A DNA stretch of 64,000 bases from Chromohalobacter sp. 11-W (GCF_029889905.1 NZ_JARANZ010000008.1:124001-188000), one strand, 5' to 3'. Counted from the first letter of the stretch, positions 17,248 through 27,152 are shown. Notes: generated by a model from the letters alone, not told the origin. Numbers and translations: made by a program.

Positions 17248-18255
17248 TTATTGCTCGGTATGCTGGTCAGCGACTTGCTGCTGGAATTGGCTGATCAGCG
17301 GCAAAACCGAGAACTTGTCATCGAAGGCGGCATTGGCCTTGGCAAACTGCGTCTTGGCGTCGTCGAGGTGACGGACATCGATGTGTTTCTCGAGGTAGGC
17401 GAGATTGTCGGCCTCGGCATCGATTTGAGCCTGGTTGGCCCAGTCCAACGCCTCGTGCATGGCATGGTTCACGACCTTGCGTTCGTTTTCGCTCAGTGTG
17501 TTCCAAGTGGTTGTGCTGATCATGGCAATCGCCGGGAAGGCCATGTGGTTAGTCAACGTGAGGTGCTGAGCCACTTCATCGAAGCCAGAGCCGACCAAGG
17601 CGTCGAGATCAATGCCGACACCGTCGATCATTTTATTCTGCAAGCCTTGGTAGACGTCGGGCAGTTGAATGGGGGTTGGCACCGCACCCGTTGCGCGCCA
17701 CCAAGTTTGCATGGCAGAGATGGGAATGATGCGGATCTTCTGATGATCGAGGTCGTCGAGTGAGGTGACGGCGTGGTCGCGCATCAGGATGTGGCGCATG
17801 CCGGCGAAGGTATAGCCAAAGGCGTGAAGGCCCTTATCTTCGAGATTATCGAGCATCTGCTCAGCGGCGGGGGTGTGCGCGGCTTGGATAGCGTCCTCGA
17901 CACTATCGAACAGGAATGGCGTGAACCAGCCGTTAACTGACGGCTCGCGTTGGCTGGTGATAGCGGCGGTCATAATGCCCATGTCCAACAAGCCGGACTG
18001 CATCTGTGCAAACATCGCCGGCTCGTCCCCGAGTTGCCCGGCGGGGAATAGGGCCACGCTCAAGTCGCCGTCGCTTTCCGACTCCACTCGCTCGGCGAAT
18101 TCGTGAGCGGCCTTAGTCCAGACATGCTGGGGAGGCGTTATTAGCCCTAGTTTCAGCTCCTTAGCCTCGCCAGGAACCGAGAAACTAAGAAGTGCGCTGC
18201 CGAGTGCGAGGGCAGCAAAGGTCAGGGGGCGTGCTGTCAGGGGATAGATTCTCAT
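17248..18255 (-). CDS. dctP: TRAP transporter solute-binding protein (DctP)
   Basis: Periplasmic receptor of 335 residues. The start at 18255 gives a clear signal peptide (MRIYPLTARPLTFAALALGS then LLSFSVPGEAKE, cleavage probably after GEA). Family features are HVWTKAAHEFAERVE, the arginine-containing DLDHQKIRIIPISAMQTWW and the ligand-region GAVPTPIQLPDVYQGLQNKMIDGV. It heads the dctPQM-nagIKL-marR gene run. The shared repeat at 18316-18348 lies about 60 bases upstream of its start. Confidence 0.9.
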   Translation of the reverse strand: MRIYPLTARPLTFAALALGSALLSFSVPGEAKELKLGLITPPQHVWTKAAHEFAERVESESDGDLSVALFPAGQLGDEPAMFAQMQSGLLDMGIMTAAITSQREPSVNGWFTPFLFDSVEDAIQAAHTPAAEQMLDNLEDKGLHAFGYTFAGMRHILMRDHAVTSLDDLDHQKIRIIPISAMQTWWRATGAVPTPIQLPDVYQGLQNKMIDGVGIDLDALVGSGFDEVAQHLTLTNHMAFPAIAMISTTTWNTLSENERKVVNHAMHEALDWANQAQIDAEADNLAYLEKHIDVRHLDDAKTQFAKANAAFDDKFSVLPLISQFQQQVADQHTEQ

Positions 18256-18315
18256 TGTCTTGGTCTCGTTGTTGTTGGGAACTGAGCTGTGACCCAAGGC
18301 GTATTGGGCTATTAA

Positions 18316-18348
18316 TCAGTATTATGATTGTCAGTATTGTGCTCAATT
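18316..18348. promoter_or_regulatory. Operator-like tandem repeat upstream of dctP
   Basis: Two adjacent 15-base units, TCAGTATTATGATTG (18316-18330) and TCAGTATTGTGCTCA (18331-18345), share 11 positions. The second unit runs into an 18-base sequence, TCAGTATTGTGCTCAATT, that recurs with one change upstream of mobA at 20433-20450. It contains the inverted repeat ATTG-N4-CAAT. The position 60-90 bases upstream of dctP suggests a regulator site for the transport/gentisate operon. Confidence 0.6.
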
Positions 18349-18425
18349 ATACAAAGGTGGCAATCAGTCGCTGTGCCTCTCGGTTGATAACGTCTATAGC
18401 TCTCTAGATAGAGCGGAAATTCGTC

Positions 18426-20387
18426 TCAACCGGTGTCGAGCATGAAGTTGGCGAAGAAGGCTGCGAGCTGGTCGTGGGCCTCCAGTGGCAGCACCTGGGC
18501 GACGTGCTGGTCGGGTCGCACTACCACCAGGCAGCCTTGCTCGCGATCTATGCCGCGCATGTCGAATATATCCTGGCCGCTTTTGAGATCCGCACAGAAC
18601 ACCTTTTCGTAGTCACGCAGGCCATAGCGGCCTTTTCGCGGCCAGAGCAAGCTTGGGAAGTCATCCAAAGAGAGGTCACGAAAGCCCTGCTGGCAGACAG
18701 CGCGCAGGTCGAACACTGCGTCGATGTCTTCTCCCGCTGGGGTGTAGCGGCGCAGGGGGCTATCCAAGGATTCGGAGAGGAACTGACAGAGTGTCCGCAG
18801 TGCTGATCCCTCGGCGGTGGGGTTGCCGTTTCCGGCGAAGGCGAATAGCCGCCAGCGTCCATCGGCCTCGACCACATGCCCTAGATGCATGGGCTTGGCA
18901 TCAGAGAGGCGCACCACCGGGGCGGAATGGAAGCGGGTGCCGGTTATGAAACCCTTGGCCAACGGCTGATGGGCCGGCTCGGCGCAGATCAGCGATGGAT
19001 AATACTGAATCGCCGTGCCGGCGGTGAAACGTCCTTGCTGGATAAAATATTGCTGGAACTCCTTGGGATCCACGCCGTCGCCCTGGTCTTTGCAAGAGCC
19101 TTCAGGAGAGCCCTTGGGCGGGGCGCTGAACATCTTGGCGAACTTGCGATCGAAGTCGATCAACTCCTTGGCCACGGTCTGGCGCTCAGCGGTATAGGTG
19201 TGTAGCAGCGTCGGTGCGGCCTGCCCGCGTAGCACGGCAGCCAGTTTCCAGCCGAGGTTGAAAGTGTCACGCATCGAAACGTTCATGCCCTGCCCGGCCT
19301 TGGGACTGTGAGTATGGCAGGCGTCCCCGGCGATAAATACATGCGGAAAGCGGCTTTCCATCTCCGATACGGGCACATCATCGAACTTGTCGCATAGCCG
19401 CTGGCCGATCTCGTAGACCGACCACCAGGCGATCTCCTTCACCTCCAATGTATAGGGGTGGAGGATGCGCTGGGCGACGGCAACTAGCTGTTCGGCGGTG
19501 ATGTGGCGATTCGTGACGCGCTCGTCTTGCTTGAGCTTGTCGAGTTCGATATAGAGTCGCACCAAATAGCCACCCTCCCGTGGGATGACCAGGATATTGC
19601 CCTCGTTGGCGGAGTGGATCGCCGTCTTCATGCGGATATCCGGAAAGTCGGTGACCGCCAGCACATCCATGACACCCCAGGCCTGATTGGCGGAGTCGCC
19701 TTTCAAAGACCGGCCCAGCGACTTGCGTACAACGCTACGCGCCCCGTCACAGCCCACCACGTAGCGGGCGCGCACGGTTTCGACCTCGCCGGCATGGGCT
19801 TTATCGGTGCGCTCGAGGGTCACCGTCACCGGGTGGTCGTCGTCTTCCAGGATGGTTGCGGCGGCCAGGGTCGGGTCGATCTCCACGTCGAGGACACGTC
19901 GTGCGTAGTTGGGCTCCAGGCGAGTGGGTGAATTGCGCATCACCTCCAGATAGAAGTCGTGGACCCGTGCCTGGTTGAGCACCGTATGAGGGAACTCGGA
20001 TAGATCATCTTCGGTGTCTTGAACGCGACCGTGGCGCACGATGTGTTGACGGTTTTCTTCGTCGGGCTTCCAGAACACCGTCTCGTTGATCCAGCAAGCC
20101 TCCTTGAGCACCTTCTCGGCGAAGCCGAAAGCATTGAACATCTCCATGGTACGGCAGGCGATGCCATCGGCCTGGCCGAGCTCCAGAGGCCCGCTCTTCT
20201 GTTCGACAATACGCGTCTTGATATCTGGGAAAGCCGACAGCTGGGCCGCCAGTGTCAGGCCAGCCGGGCCGCAGCCAACGATTAGCACGTCGACTTCTTC
20301 GGGTAAGGCATCGGTATTGGCAGGGCCCCCAATGGGAGTGTGAAGGGCCGGGTTGCCGGTGCGGAAGCCATCACGATGGAATTGCAT
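18426..20387 (-). CDS. mobA: 3-hydroxybenzoate 4-monooxygenase-like FAD hydroxylase (MobA family)
   Basis: Flavoprotein of 653 residues of the phenol-hydroxylase type with a C-terminal thioredoxin-like domain. MobA converts 3-hydroxybenzoate to protocatechuate using NADPH and O2. The FAD motif is VLIVGCGPAGLTLAAQLS near residue 35. The NADPH/FAD motif VGCDGARSVVRKSLG lies near 215, the second FAD motif FIAGDACHTHSPKAGQGMN near 350 and GWKLAAVLRG near 375. Phenol 2-monooxygenase is the main alternative. Its own upstream region carries the same 18-base site as dctP, so it may be controlled with the transporter. Confidence 0.75.
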   Translation of the reverse strand: MQFHRDGFRTGNPALHTPIGGPANTDALPEEVDVLIVGCGPAGLTLAAQLSAFPDIKTRIVEQKSGPLELGQADGIACRTMEMFNAFGFAEKVLKEACWINETVFWKPDEENRQHIVRHGRVQDTEDDLSEFPHTVLNQARVHDFYLEVMRNSPTRLEPNYARRVLDVEIDPTLAAATILEDDDHPVTVTLERTDKAHAGEVETVRARYVVGCDGARSVVRKSLGRSLKGDSANQAWGVMDVLAVTDFPDIRMKTAIHSANEGNILVIPREGGYLVRLYIELDKLKQDERVTNRHITAEQLVAVAQRILHPYTLEVKEIAWWSVYEIGQRLCDKFDDVPVSEMESRFPHVFIAGDACHTHSPKAGQGMNVSMRDTFNLGWKLAAVLRGQAAPTLLHTYTAERQTVAKELIDFDRKFAKMFSAPPKGSPEGSCKDQGDGVDPKEFQQYFIQQGRFTAGTAIQYYPSLICAEPAHQPLAKGFITGTRFHSAPVVRLSDAKPMHLGHVVEADGRWRLFAFAGNGNPTAEGSALRTLCQFLSESLDSPLRRYTPAGEDIDAVFDLRAVCQQGFRDLSLDDFPSLLWPRKGRYGLRDYEKVFCADLKSGQDIFDMRGIDREQGCLVVVRPDQHVAQVLPLEAHDQLAAFFANFMLDTG

Positions 20388-20432
20388 GGGGTTACCTTTT
20401 CAGTGGCGAAATTATCGTCACTATGGTGATTA

Positions 20433-20450
20433 TCAGTATTGTGATCAATT
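20433..20450. promoter_or_regulatory. Operator-like site upstream of mobA, shared with dctP
   Basis: TCAGTATTGTGATCAATT differs by one base from the dctP-upstream copy at 18331-18348 and includes ATTG-TGAT-CAAT. It sits 46 bases before the mobA start. A nearby TCAC-TATG-GTGA dyad (20418-20429) adds a second candidate half-site pair. The surrounding 280 bases up to the MipA gene hold no other gene. A 12-base palindrome TACGATATCGTA occurs at 20575-20586. Confidence 0.6.
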
Positions 20451-20669
20451 CGGCCAAAGTCGTAACTCGATCAAATGTAGACGGTAGATTGCAATTGCTT
20501 GATACGGGCCGTTATGAATCGACTCCCTGGTTGTCTATCGGCCATGTTTGGCATGGCTGGCACGGCCCGGATACCTACGATATCGTATGTAAAGGGCCGG
20601 GTGCGTGTGCCTGCAAAGTGGCAGGCGCCCAACCGGTGGTCATGCAATGAATCCAGGGAGTCAGACGAC

Positions 20670-21440
20670 ATGCAGGCAGGATATCGATACGCGGCGCTGG
20701 TTGTTGGACTGCCGCTGATAGCAGTGGCAATGCCCAGCCATGCACAGGACAGCGGCTGGCAAGGGAGTCTGGGCGCGGGGGCGGTTTACGCGCCCGATTA
20801 TCTGGGAAGCGACGATTACGAGACGTCCGTATGGCCATCGGTCGACCTGACCTATGGCGATAGCGTGTATATCAACGCGCGCGATGGCGTGGGCTGGAAT
20901 GTCATTCATCGGGATGGCTGGCAGGTGTCGCCGTTTCTTGGCTACACCTTCGGACGCGACGACGAGGACGATCTGCATCGCCTGGACAAGGTCGACGGCG
21001 GCGTCACGGCAGGACTGCGGGCCGAATACACCGAGGGCCATTGGCAGTACAGTGCGGCCGTGGAAACGCCGCTGAGCGGGGACGTGGATGGGTATCATGC
21101 CAGCGCCAAGGCACATTGGCGCTCGCGCTTGACCCAGCGACTTTCCGTTTCGCTGGGCCCAAGCGTCGCCTATGGAAGCGAGTCCTGGGCCGAGGATATG
21201 TTCGGCATCTCGGCGCGTGAAAGCCAGCGTTCGGGGTTGAATGCGTATTCACCGAACGAGGGCTATTTCAAAGTGGGTGCCGATGCCAGCGCCAGTTATT
21301 ATCTCACGCCGACATGGTCCGTCACGGGTATGGTCGGCGTGTCGCGCCTGACCGGCGACGCCAAGGACAGCCCCATCGTCGACGAGATCGGTGATGAGAC
21401 TCAGGCCTACGTGGGCGGATTCATCAACTACAATTTCTAG
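20670..21440 (+). CDS. MipA/OmpV family outer-membrane protein
   Basis: Predicted outer-membrane beta-barrel of 256 residues. The ATG at 20670 follows a GGGAG site and begins a signal peptide (YAALVVGLPLIAVAMPSHAQ, cleavage near HAQ-DS). The mature part starts GWQGSLGAGAVYAPDYLGSDDYET, typical of MipA/OmpV, and ends in the aromatic-terminated strand YVGGFINYNF expected of barrel proteins. Members act as scaffold for murein synthesis or as stress-linked porins; no role is certain here. It marks the change to the GC-rich part of the window. Confidence 0.8.
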   Translation: MQAGYRYAALVVGLPLIAVAMPSHAQDSGWQGSLGAGAVYAPDYLGSDDYETSVWPSVDLTYGDSVYINARDGVGWNVIHRDGWQVSPFLGYTFGRDDEDDLHRLDKVDGGVTAGLRAEYTEGHWQYSAAVETPLSGDVDGYHASAKAHWRSRLTQRLSVSLGPSVAYGSESWAEDMFGISARESQRSGLNAYSPNEGYFKVGADASASYYLTPTWSVTGMVGVSRLTGDAKDSPIVDEIGDETQAYVGGFINYNF

Positions 21441-21533
21441 TCTGAGGGGTTGGCCGTGCGGGGCGTTTATTAGACCAAAGTGTAAAGACTAAGGTATAAT
21501 GCTTGTGTATCCACCGACACAGGCACGTTATCC

Positions 21534-21662
21534 ATGACGATTTCGACTGCACGACCGACTCTGCTCAAGCGTTTTGGCAAGTATGGAGGCCGTGTGCTGG
21601 AAATGATGACCGAGAGTGCTTATCGCAGCTTTCAAGAGCGGTCATTGCACGCCTATATCTAA
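21534..21662 (+). CDS. Small basic protein, 42 residues, unrecognised
   Basis: The frame starts MTISTARPTLLKRFGKYGGR and ends ERSLHAYI. A good -10 box (TATAAT, 21495-21500) with a TTAGAC element 19 bases before it lies just upstream, giving a leader of roughly 25 bases; no strong ribosome-binding site is visible. The codon pattern looks bacterial-coding, and the segment RVLEMMTESAYRSFQERS could form an amphipathic helix. I do not recognise a family. It could instead be chance. Confidence 0.4.
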   Translation: MTISTARPTLLKRFGKYGGRVLEMMTESAYRSFQERSLHAYI

Positions 21663-21740
21663 GGGATCCAGTCTAGGGGACCCATAGCCGCGACATGGCT
21701 GGCCTAGCTGGTGATGGCAAATAGCGGATGCCGAACGACA

Positions 21741-21774
21741 AAGCGCCCCGCCCAATTATTTGGGCGGGGCGCTT
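21741..21774 (-). terminator. Intrinsic terminator after the dhaK-to-aldehyde dehydrogenase operon
   Basis: A perfect 14-bp stem (AAGCGCCCCGCCCA pairing with TGGGCGGGGCGCTT) closes a 6-base loop. It lies 25 bases past the aldehyde dehydrogenase stop and on the minus strand is followed by a short T-rich stretch. It may also stop plus-strand transcripts from the small ORF. Confidence 0.85.
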
Positions 21775-21798
21775 GCGTTGGGTGCGCTCAAGGCATGC

Positions 21799-23178
21799 TT
21801 ACTCGGCGATGTAGACCGTGCGCACGTTGAGGAAGGCGCCGAAGCCATATTCGCTCTGCTCGCGACCGTAACCACTTTCCTTGACGCCACCGAACGGAAG
21901 CTCGGCGAAGGGCGTGGTGGGCTGATTGACGAAGCTCATACCGACTTCGAGACGGCGCGCGACCTGCTCGGCGCGCTTCACGTCCTGACCGACCACGGTG
22001 CCACCCAATCCATAGCGGCAATTGTTGGCCAGCTCGATGGCGTGATCGGCGTCGTCAGCGACGATGACCGAGGCCACCGGGCCGAACAGCTCCTCGTCGA
22101 AGGCCGGATTGCCGGGCGCGACATTGGTCAGCACCGTGGGCGCATACCAGGCGCCGGGGCGGTCGAGTATTTCGCCGCCGGTTTCTAGCTGCGCCCCTTG
22201 TTTGATCGCCCGCTGAACTTGGTCATGGAGATCGTCACGCAGATCCTTGCGCGACATGGGGCCGACCTCGGTATCGCCGTCCATGGGATCACCGATACGC
22301 ATCGTCTGAACACGGTCAATGAGCCGTTCGGTGAAGCGCTCCAGCATCGGGCGTTCCACGATCAGGCGCTTGGAGGCCGCGCAGCTTTGCCCGGTGTTAT
22401 CGAAGCGACCGTTCACGGCCAGTTCCACTGCCTTGTCGACATCGGCGTCGTCGAGCACGATCAACGGGTCGATACCGCCGAGTTCGAGCACGCTGGGCTT
22501 GATGGCATCGCCGGCGATCTTGGCCACAGCGCGACCGGCATCTTCGCTGCCGGTCAGCGTGACGCCGCAGACGAGCGGATCGTGAACGATGCCCTCGACC
22601 TTGTCGGAACCGATCGGTAGCCAGGTGAAGGTGCCTTCCTTGAAGCCGGCGTCATGAAACAGCTTGGTAATGTATTTGGCACAGCCTGGCACGTTGGAGG
22701 CGTGCTTGAGCAGGCAGACGTTGCCACCCGCCAAGTTGGGCGCTGCGAAACGCACCACCTGATAAAGCGGATAGTTCCACGGCATCACGCCGAGTACGGC
22801 GCCCATCGGGTCGTGAACGATTTCGGCCTTTTGAGCGCCTTCCACCTGACGTGATTGGGGTTTGAGCAGGGACTCCAGGTTGTCGGCGTAGAAGCGAACG
22901 ATGGCCGAGGAAATCTGTGTCTCGGCAATCCCCTGGTGGAAGGGCTTGCCCATCTCATGGGCGATGATCTCGGCCATTTCGCGCTGATGCTGGTCGATCA
23001 AGTCGGCCAGTGCGGTGAGCCGTTGGCGACGATCGGCTAACGGCAAGTGGCGGAATTCGGCATAGCCCGCGCGGGCTTGGTCGAGCTTTTCAGCCAACTG
23101 GGCATCGTCGAGCATCTCGTGCTCGCCGAGTACTTGATCGTTGGCGGGATTGACGGCGGTGAGGGTCTTGCGGCTCAT
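21799..23178 (-). CDS. NAD(P)-dependent aldehyde dehydrogenase, Sad/YneI-like
   Basis: Soluble enzyme of 459 residues oxidising an aldehyde to an acid, probably a semialdehyde or short hydroxyaldehyde. The start at 23178 follows AAGGAGGAT; the longer frame has no such site. The cofactor region [16 protein letters not shown], general base VLELGGIDP and catalytic Cys in [11 protein letters not shown] are present, and the end [14 protein letters not shown] is standard. The pattern is close to succinate-semialdehyde dehydrogenase Sad (YneI). As the last gene of the dhaK-dhaL-tal-tkt run it may remove glycolaldehyde or another sugar-derived aldehyde; this is inferred. Confidence 0.85.
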   Translation of the reverse strand: MSRKTLTAVNPANDQVLGEHEMLDDAQLAEKLDQARAGYAEFRHLPLADRRQRLTALADLIDQHQREMAEIIAHEMGKPFHQGIAETQISSAIVRFYADNLESLLKPQSRQVEGAQKAEIVHDPMGAVLGVMPWNYPLYQVVRFAAPNLAGGNVCLLKHASNVPGCAKYITKLFHDAGFKEGTFTWLPIGSDKVEGIVHDPLVCGVTLTGSEDAGRAVAKIAGDAIKPSVLELGGIDPLIVLDDADVDKAVELAVNGRFDNTGQSCAASKRLIVERPMLERFTERLIDRVQTMRIGDPMDGDTEVGPMSRKDLRDDLHDQVQRAIKQGAQLETGGEILDRPGAWYAPTVLTNVAPGNPAFDEELFGPVASVIVADDADHAIELANNCRYGLGGTVVGQDVKRAEQVARRLEVGMSFVNQPTTPFAELPFGGVKESGYGREQSEYGFGAFLNVRTVYIAE

Positions 23179-23398
23179 GTCATCCTCCTTAACGGGATCG
23201 TCGGCGACGAGTCTTCCCGAGGCAGCCTTCCTGCTTGCCTCACTACTCGTTCTGGCGATGCTGAAGGAGAGAATCAAGGGGTATTTCCATGGCGCCTTCA
23301 TACTCATCGAGCCATGGTGTTTCGAAGCGGCCGCCGATCAGGACGATCGGATCCGGGCAAATGGCGACACGACCTTGGCGGCCATGTCGCCAGGCGGG

Positions 23399-25390
23399 TC
23401 AGTCGAGCAAGGCGCGGGCCTTGTCGATCACGTTTTCGACGGTGAAGCCGAAGTGCCGGAACAGGTCCTCGGCCTTGCCCGATTCGCCATAGCCGGTCAT
23501 GCCGATCACGTTGCCGCGAGGGCCGACGTACTTACGCCAATAGTCGGGATGCGAAGCTTCGATGGCGAGCCGGCGTGTCACCGTGGGTGGTAGCACTGCC
23601 TCCTGGTAATCGGCGTCTTGGGCATCGAATTCGCTGGCGCAGGGCATCGAGACGACGCGGACCTGCCGTCCCTGATCGTTGAGCTGGGCAGCCGCTTCCA
23701 TGGCCAGACCGACTTCCGAGCCGGTGGCGATGAGGATCAACTCGGGCGTGCCCTCGCAATCGTCGAGCACGTAACCGCCGCGTTCGATAGCGGCGAGCTG
23801 GGCGACATCGCGTGCTTGCCCGGGAAGCCCTTGGCGAGAGAACACCAAAGCCGTGGGGCCGTCCTGGCGCTTGAGCGCCGCCAGCCAGGCCACGCTGGTT
23901 TCGGTGGCGTCGCAGGGGCGCCACGTTGCCAAGTTGGGCGTGATGCGCAGCGCATTGAGCTGTTCGATGGGCTGGTGAGTCGGGCCGTCTTCGCCAAGGC
24001 CAATGGAGTCGTGGGTGTAAACGAAGATCACCTGGCGCCGCGCAATGGCGGCCATGCGCACGGCGTTGTGCATGTATTCCATGAACGTCAGGAAGGTGGC
24101 TCCATAGGGAATGAAGCCGCCGTGCATGCTGATGCCGTTCATGATGGCGCCCATGGCGAATTCACGGACACCGTAATGCAGGTAGTTGCCGTCGGGCGCC
24201 TGGGCCGAGATGGCGCGTGCGCCCTCCCAGATCGTCAGATTCGACGGCGCGAGGTCGGCGCTACCACCCAGCAGTTCCGGCAGGCGTGGTCCCAGGTGGT
24301 TGAGCACACCGAGTGAGGCCTTGCGCGAGGCCAGCGTATCGCAGGCTTGCTGGGCGTCTTCGATCAGGGCGCTGCCGCCCAGATCGCCCGGCAGCTCGCC
24401 ACGCCAGCGGCGCTCGAGCTCTGCGGCAAGCTCGGGATACGCCTCGGCGTAGCGCGCGAAGCGTTGGCGCCACTCGTCCTCGGCTTGCTGGCCGGCCGCG
24501 TCGGCGTTCCAGCCCGCGTAAACCTCGTCGGGGACGTGGAACGGCGGGTGTGACCATTCGAGGCGCTGGCGCGCGGCGGCGACTTCATCCTCGCCCAGGG
24601 CGGCACCATGACAGGCGCCGGTGCCCTGTTTGTTGGGCGCGCCGAAGCCGATGACCGTCTTGCAGATGATCAAGGTCGGGCGCTGGTCGTCTTGCGTGGC
24701 GGCGTTGATGGCGTCTTCGATGGCGGCGGGGTCATGCCCATCGACGTCGGCGATGACCTGCCAGTTATAGGCCTCGAAGCGCTTGGCGGTGTCATCGGTG
24801 AACCAGCCCGCGACCTCGCCGTCGATGGAGATGCCGTTGTCGTCGTAAATGACGGTCAGCTTGCCGAGCCCCTGCGTTCCTGCCAGCGAGCAGGCTTCGT
24901 GGCTGATGCCCTCCATCAGGCAACCATCGCCGACGAAGCACCAGGTGCGGTGATCGACGATGTCATGCCCTGGGCGATTGTACTGCGCGGCCAGGGTACG
25001 TTCGGCCAGCGCCAAGCCCACGGCGTTGGCCAGCCCCTGACCCAGCGGGCCGGTGGTGGTCTCGACCCCAGGCGTGTAGCCGAGCTCGGGATGACCCGGC
25101 GTGCGTGAATGGAGCTGGCGAAACTGCTTGATGTCGTCGATGGCCAGGTCGTAGCCGCTGAGATGCAATAGCGAGTACAAGAGCATCGAACCATGCCCGT
25201 TGGAGAGCACGAAACGGTCGCGGTCGGGCCAGGTCGGGTTGCCGGGGTTGTGTTTTAGATGGTCGTTCCACAGCACTTCTGCGATATCGGCCATACCCAT
25301 CGGCGCGCCGGGATGGCCGGAATTGGCTGCCTGCACGGCATCCATCGACAGGGCGCGAATGGCATTGGCTAGCGTGAAGCGAGAGGGCAT
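23399..25390 (-). CDS. tkt: Transketolase (copy 1, in the polyol operon)
   Basis: Thiamine-diphosphate enzyme of 663 residues moving two-carbon units among sugar phosphates (including erythrose-4-phosphate plus xylulose-5-phosphate). The thiamine motif [13 protein letters not shown]...DNGISIDG lies near residue 155, the N-terminal [20 protein letters not shown] is typical, and [19 protein letters not shown] sits near 470. GGAGGAG precedes the ATG. It is a same-length paralogue of the gene at 50082-52073, placed here with transaldolase, apparently a pathway-dedicated copy. A 220-base gap separates it from the aldehyde dehydrogenase. Confidence 0.95.
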   Translation of the reverse strand: MPSRFTLANAIRALSMDAVQAANSGHPGAPMGMADIAEVLWNDHLKHNPGNPTWPDRDRFVLSNGHGSMLLYSLLHLSGYDLAIDDIKQFRQLHSRTPGHPELGYTPGVETTTGPLGQGLANAVGLALAERTLAAQYNRPGHDIVDHRTWCFVGDGCLMEGISHEACSLAGTQGLGKLTVIYDDNGISIDGEVAGWFTDDTAKRFEAYNWQVIADVDGHDPAAIEDAINAATQDDQRPTLIICKTVIGFGAPNKQGTGACHGAALGEDEVAAARQRLEWSHPPFHVPDEVYAGWNADAAGQQAEDEWRQRFARYAEAYPELAAELERRWRGELPGDLGGSALIEDAQQACDTLASRKASLGVLNHLGPRLPELLGGSADLAPSNLTIWEGARAISAQAPDGNYLHYGVREFAMGAIMNGISMHGGFIPYGATFLTFMEYMHNAVRMAAIARRQVIFVYTHDSIGLGEDGPTHQPIEQLNALRITPNLATWRPCDATETSVAWLAALKRQDGPTALVFSRQGLPGQARDVAQLAAIERGGYVLDDCEGTPELILIATGSEVGLAMEAAAQLNDQGRQVRVVSMPCASEFDAQDADYQEAVLPPTVTRRLAIEASHPDYWRKYVGPRGNVIGMTGYGESGKAEDLFRHFGFTVENVIDKARALLD

Positions 25391-25415
25391 CGGTATCTCC
25401 TCCGTGAGCGATGAT

Positions 25416-26372
25416 TCAGTTAGCGAGCCGGTCGGCGATCAAGTCCTCGAGACAGGCCTGGTCGTCGGCGAAGCGACGAATGCCTTCGGCCAGCTTGTCG
25501 ATGGCCATGGGGTCTTGGTTATGCTGCCAGCGAAAGGTGTTTTCCTCTAGGGGAGGGGCAGGCTGCGCCTCGGGATGCGTGAAGCGGACCTTGGCGTCGA
25601 CATCACCTTCGCGTGCCTCGAGCGTTTCCAGCAAGGCGGGGGAGATCGTCAGTCGATGACAGCCGGCGAGGGCGAGGACTTGCTCCGGCGTGCGGAAGCT
25701 GGCCCCCATGACGACGGTGTCGTAGCCACCCTGGTCGGCGCGCTCGCAGACCTGGCGCACGAACCGTACGCCGGGATCGTCCTCCGGGGAGAACGTTTGC
25801 TCGGTTTCTTTCTGATACCAGTCGGTGACACGCCCCACGAAGGGTGAAATCAGGAACACGCCGGCATCGAAGCAGGCCTGCGCCTGAGCGTCGCTGAACA
25901 GGAGCGTGAGGTTGCACTGGATGCCCTCGCGCTCGAGCACCTCGGCGGCGCGGATGCCCTCCCAGGTCGAGGCGAGCTTGATCAAGATACGCTCGCGGCC
26001 GATACCCAGTGCCTCGTAACGCGCCACCAACTCATGGGCCTTGCGGATACTGGCCTGGGTATCGAACGAGAGCTTGGCGGCGACCTCGGTGGAGACGCGT
26101 CCCGGAATGAGTTGGGCGACCTCGCTGCCTATGCCTACCGAGAGTCGATCGACGATGCGCTCCAATTGGTCGGTGTCATGTGGCTTCTCGTCACGCGCCT
26201 CTTCCAGGATCCGCTCGATCAGTGGCTGATAGCCGGGCAGCTCGAATGCCTTGAGGATCAAGGAAGGATTGGTGGTGGCATCGATGGGCCGATAACGTTC
26301 GATGGCGGCTGGGTCCCCGGTATCGGCGACCACTTGCGACAGTGCCTTGAGTGAGTCGAGCTGTGAAACCAT
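25416..26372 (-). CDS. tal: Transaldolase
   Basis: Enzyme of 318 residues, type TalB, moving the dihydroxyacetone unit between sedoheptulose-7-phosphate and glyceraldehyde-3-phosphate to give erythrose-4-phosphate and fructose-6-phosphate. The opening [12 protein letters not shown] and the Schiff-base lysine in [13 protein letters not shown] (about residue 130) are clear. It is 25 bases before transketolase in the same operon. Pairing tal with tkt implies the substrate enters as a tetrose or pentose phosphate. Confidence 0.95.
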   Translation of the reverse strand: MVSQLDSLKALSQVVADTGDPAAIERYRPIDATTNPSLILKAFELPGYQPLIERILEEARDEKPHDTDQLERIVDRLSVGIGSEVAQLIPGRVSTEVAAKLSFDTQASIRKAHELVARYEALGIGRERILIKLASTWEGIRAAEVLEREGIQCNLTLLFSDAQAQACFDAGVFLISPFVGRVTDWYQKETEQTFSPEDDPGVRFVRQVCERADQGGYDTVVMGASFRTPEQVLALAGCHRLTISPALLETLEAREGDVDAKVRFTHPEAQPAPPLEENTFRWQHNQDPMAIDKLAEGIRRFADDQACLEDLIADRLAN

Positions 26373-26471
26373 GTTGTGCTCCGCCGCAGTATGCGGGCGT
26401 GAAGGCCCACGACGTGCCAGGTAGCGTCGGGGCGAGAAAATGGAAGGGACCGAGCGAGCGGCCGCCAGTAC

Positions 26472-27125
26472 TCAGGCGGCGGCTTTTTCCAGGCGGCGTT
26501 CGGTGCTATCGGCCAATCGGGTCAGCAGCAGGCAGCATGACACTGCGCCGGCATCCAGATGGCCACACGAGCGTTCGCCGAGGCGTGCCGCGCGCCCGAT
26601 CTTGGCTTCCAGGTCGAGCGTCGAATCGCGTCCCTGCTGGGCGCCGTTGCGCAATGCCTGCAGCGCATTCGGGAAATCGTCGCTGACCTCGATGGCCTGA
26701 CGGTAGCTTTCGATGGCCGGCACCAGGGTGTCGAGCAGGCACTTGTCGCCGACCTTGGCATCGCTGATCTGTTCGAGCGCTTCGCGTCCATCGGACAGCA
26801 TGTCGCCGAAATCCTTGGCGTCGAGGACGTTCTTGTCCTTGACCGATTTGGCCATGCCCATGAAGAGGCTGCCATAAAGCGGCCCCATCGAACCGCCGAT
26901 CGAGCCCATCAAGGTCGTGGCGAGCGTGCCCAGCGCCTTGGAAAGCGACAGCGATTGGCCGGCGACCGATTCCCCGCAAAGCCGAAACCCCTTGGCCATG
27001 TTAATGCCGTGATCGCCGTCGCCGATCGCGCCGTCGACGTCGCTCAGGTATTGGCGGTTGTCGACGATGACCTCGACCAGCTCCTCGAGAATGTCCCTGC
27101 CTTGAGTCGCGTCCAGAACTTGCAT
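26472..27125 (-). CDS. dhaL: Dihydroxyacetone kinase-type subunit DhaL
   Basis: Nucleotide-binding subunit of 217 residues, all-helical barrel. The metal-ADP motif is GAIGDGDHGINMAKGF near residue 35; TTLMGSIGGSMGPLYGSLF near 90 is the glycine-rich loop. It is 27 bases after dhaK. In the PTS type, DhaL needs DhaM as phosphate donor, yet no dhaM or PTS gene is visible here, so this pair may use ATP. Substrate may be erythrulose rather than dihydroxyacetone given the neighbours. Confidence 0.9.
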   Translation of the reverse strand: MQVLDATQGRDILEELVEVIVDNRQYLSDVDGAIGDGDHGINMAKGFRLCGESVAGQSLSLSKALGTLATTLMGSIGGSMGPLYGSLFMGMAKSVKDKNVLDAKDFGDMLSDGREALEQISDAKVGDKCLLDTLVPAIESYRQAIEVSDDFPNALQALRNGAQQGRDSTLDLEAKIGRAARLGERSCGHLDAGAVSCCLLLTRLADSTERRLEKAAA

Positions 27126-27152
27126 GATGAGTCTCCGTGGTAGCGGTTCCGA

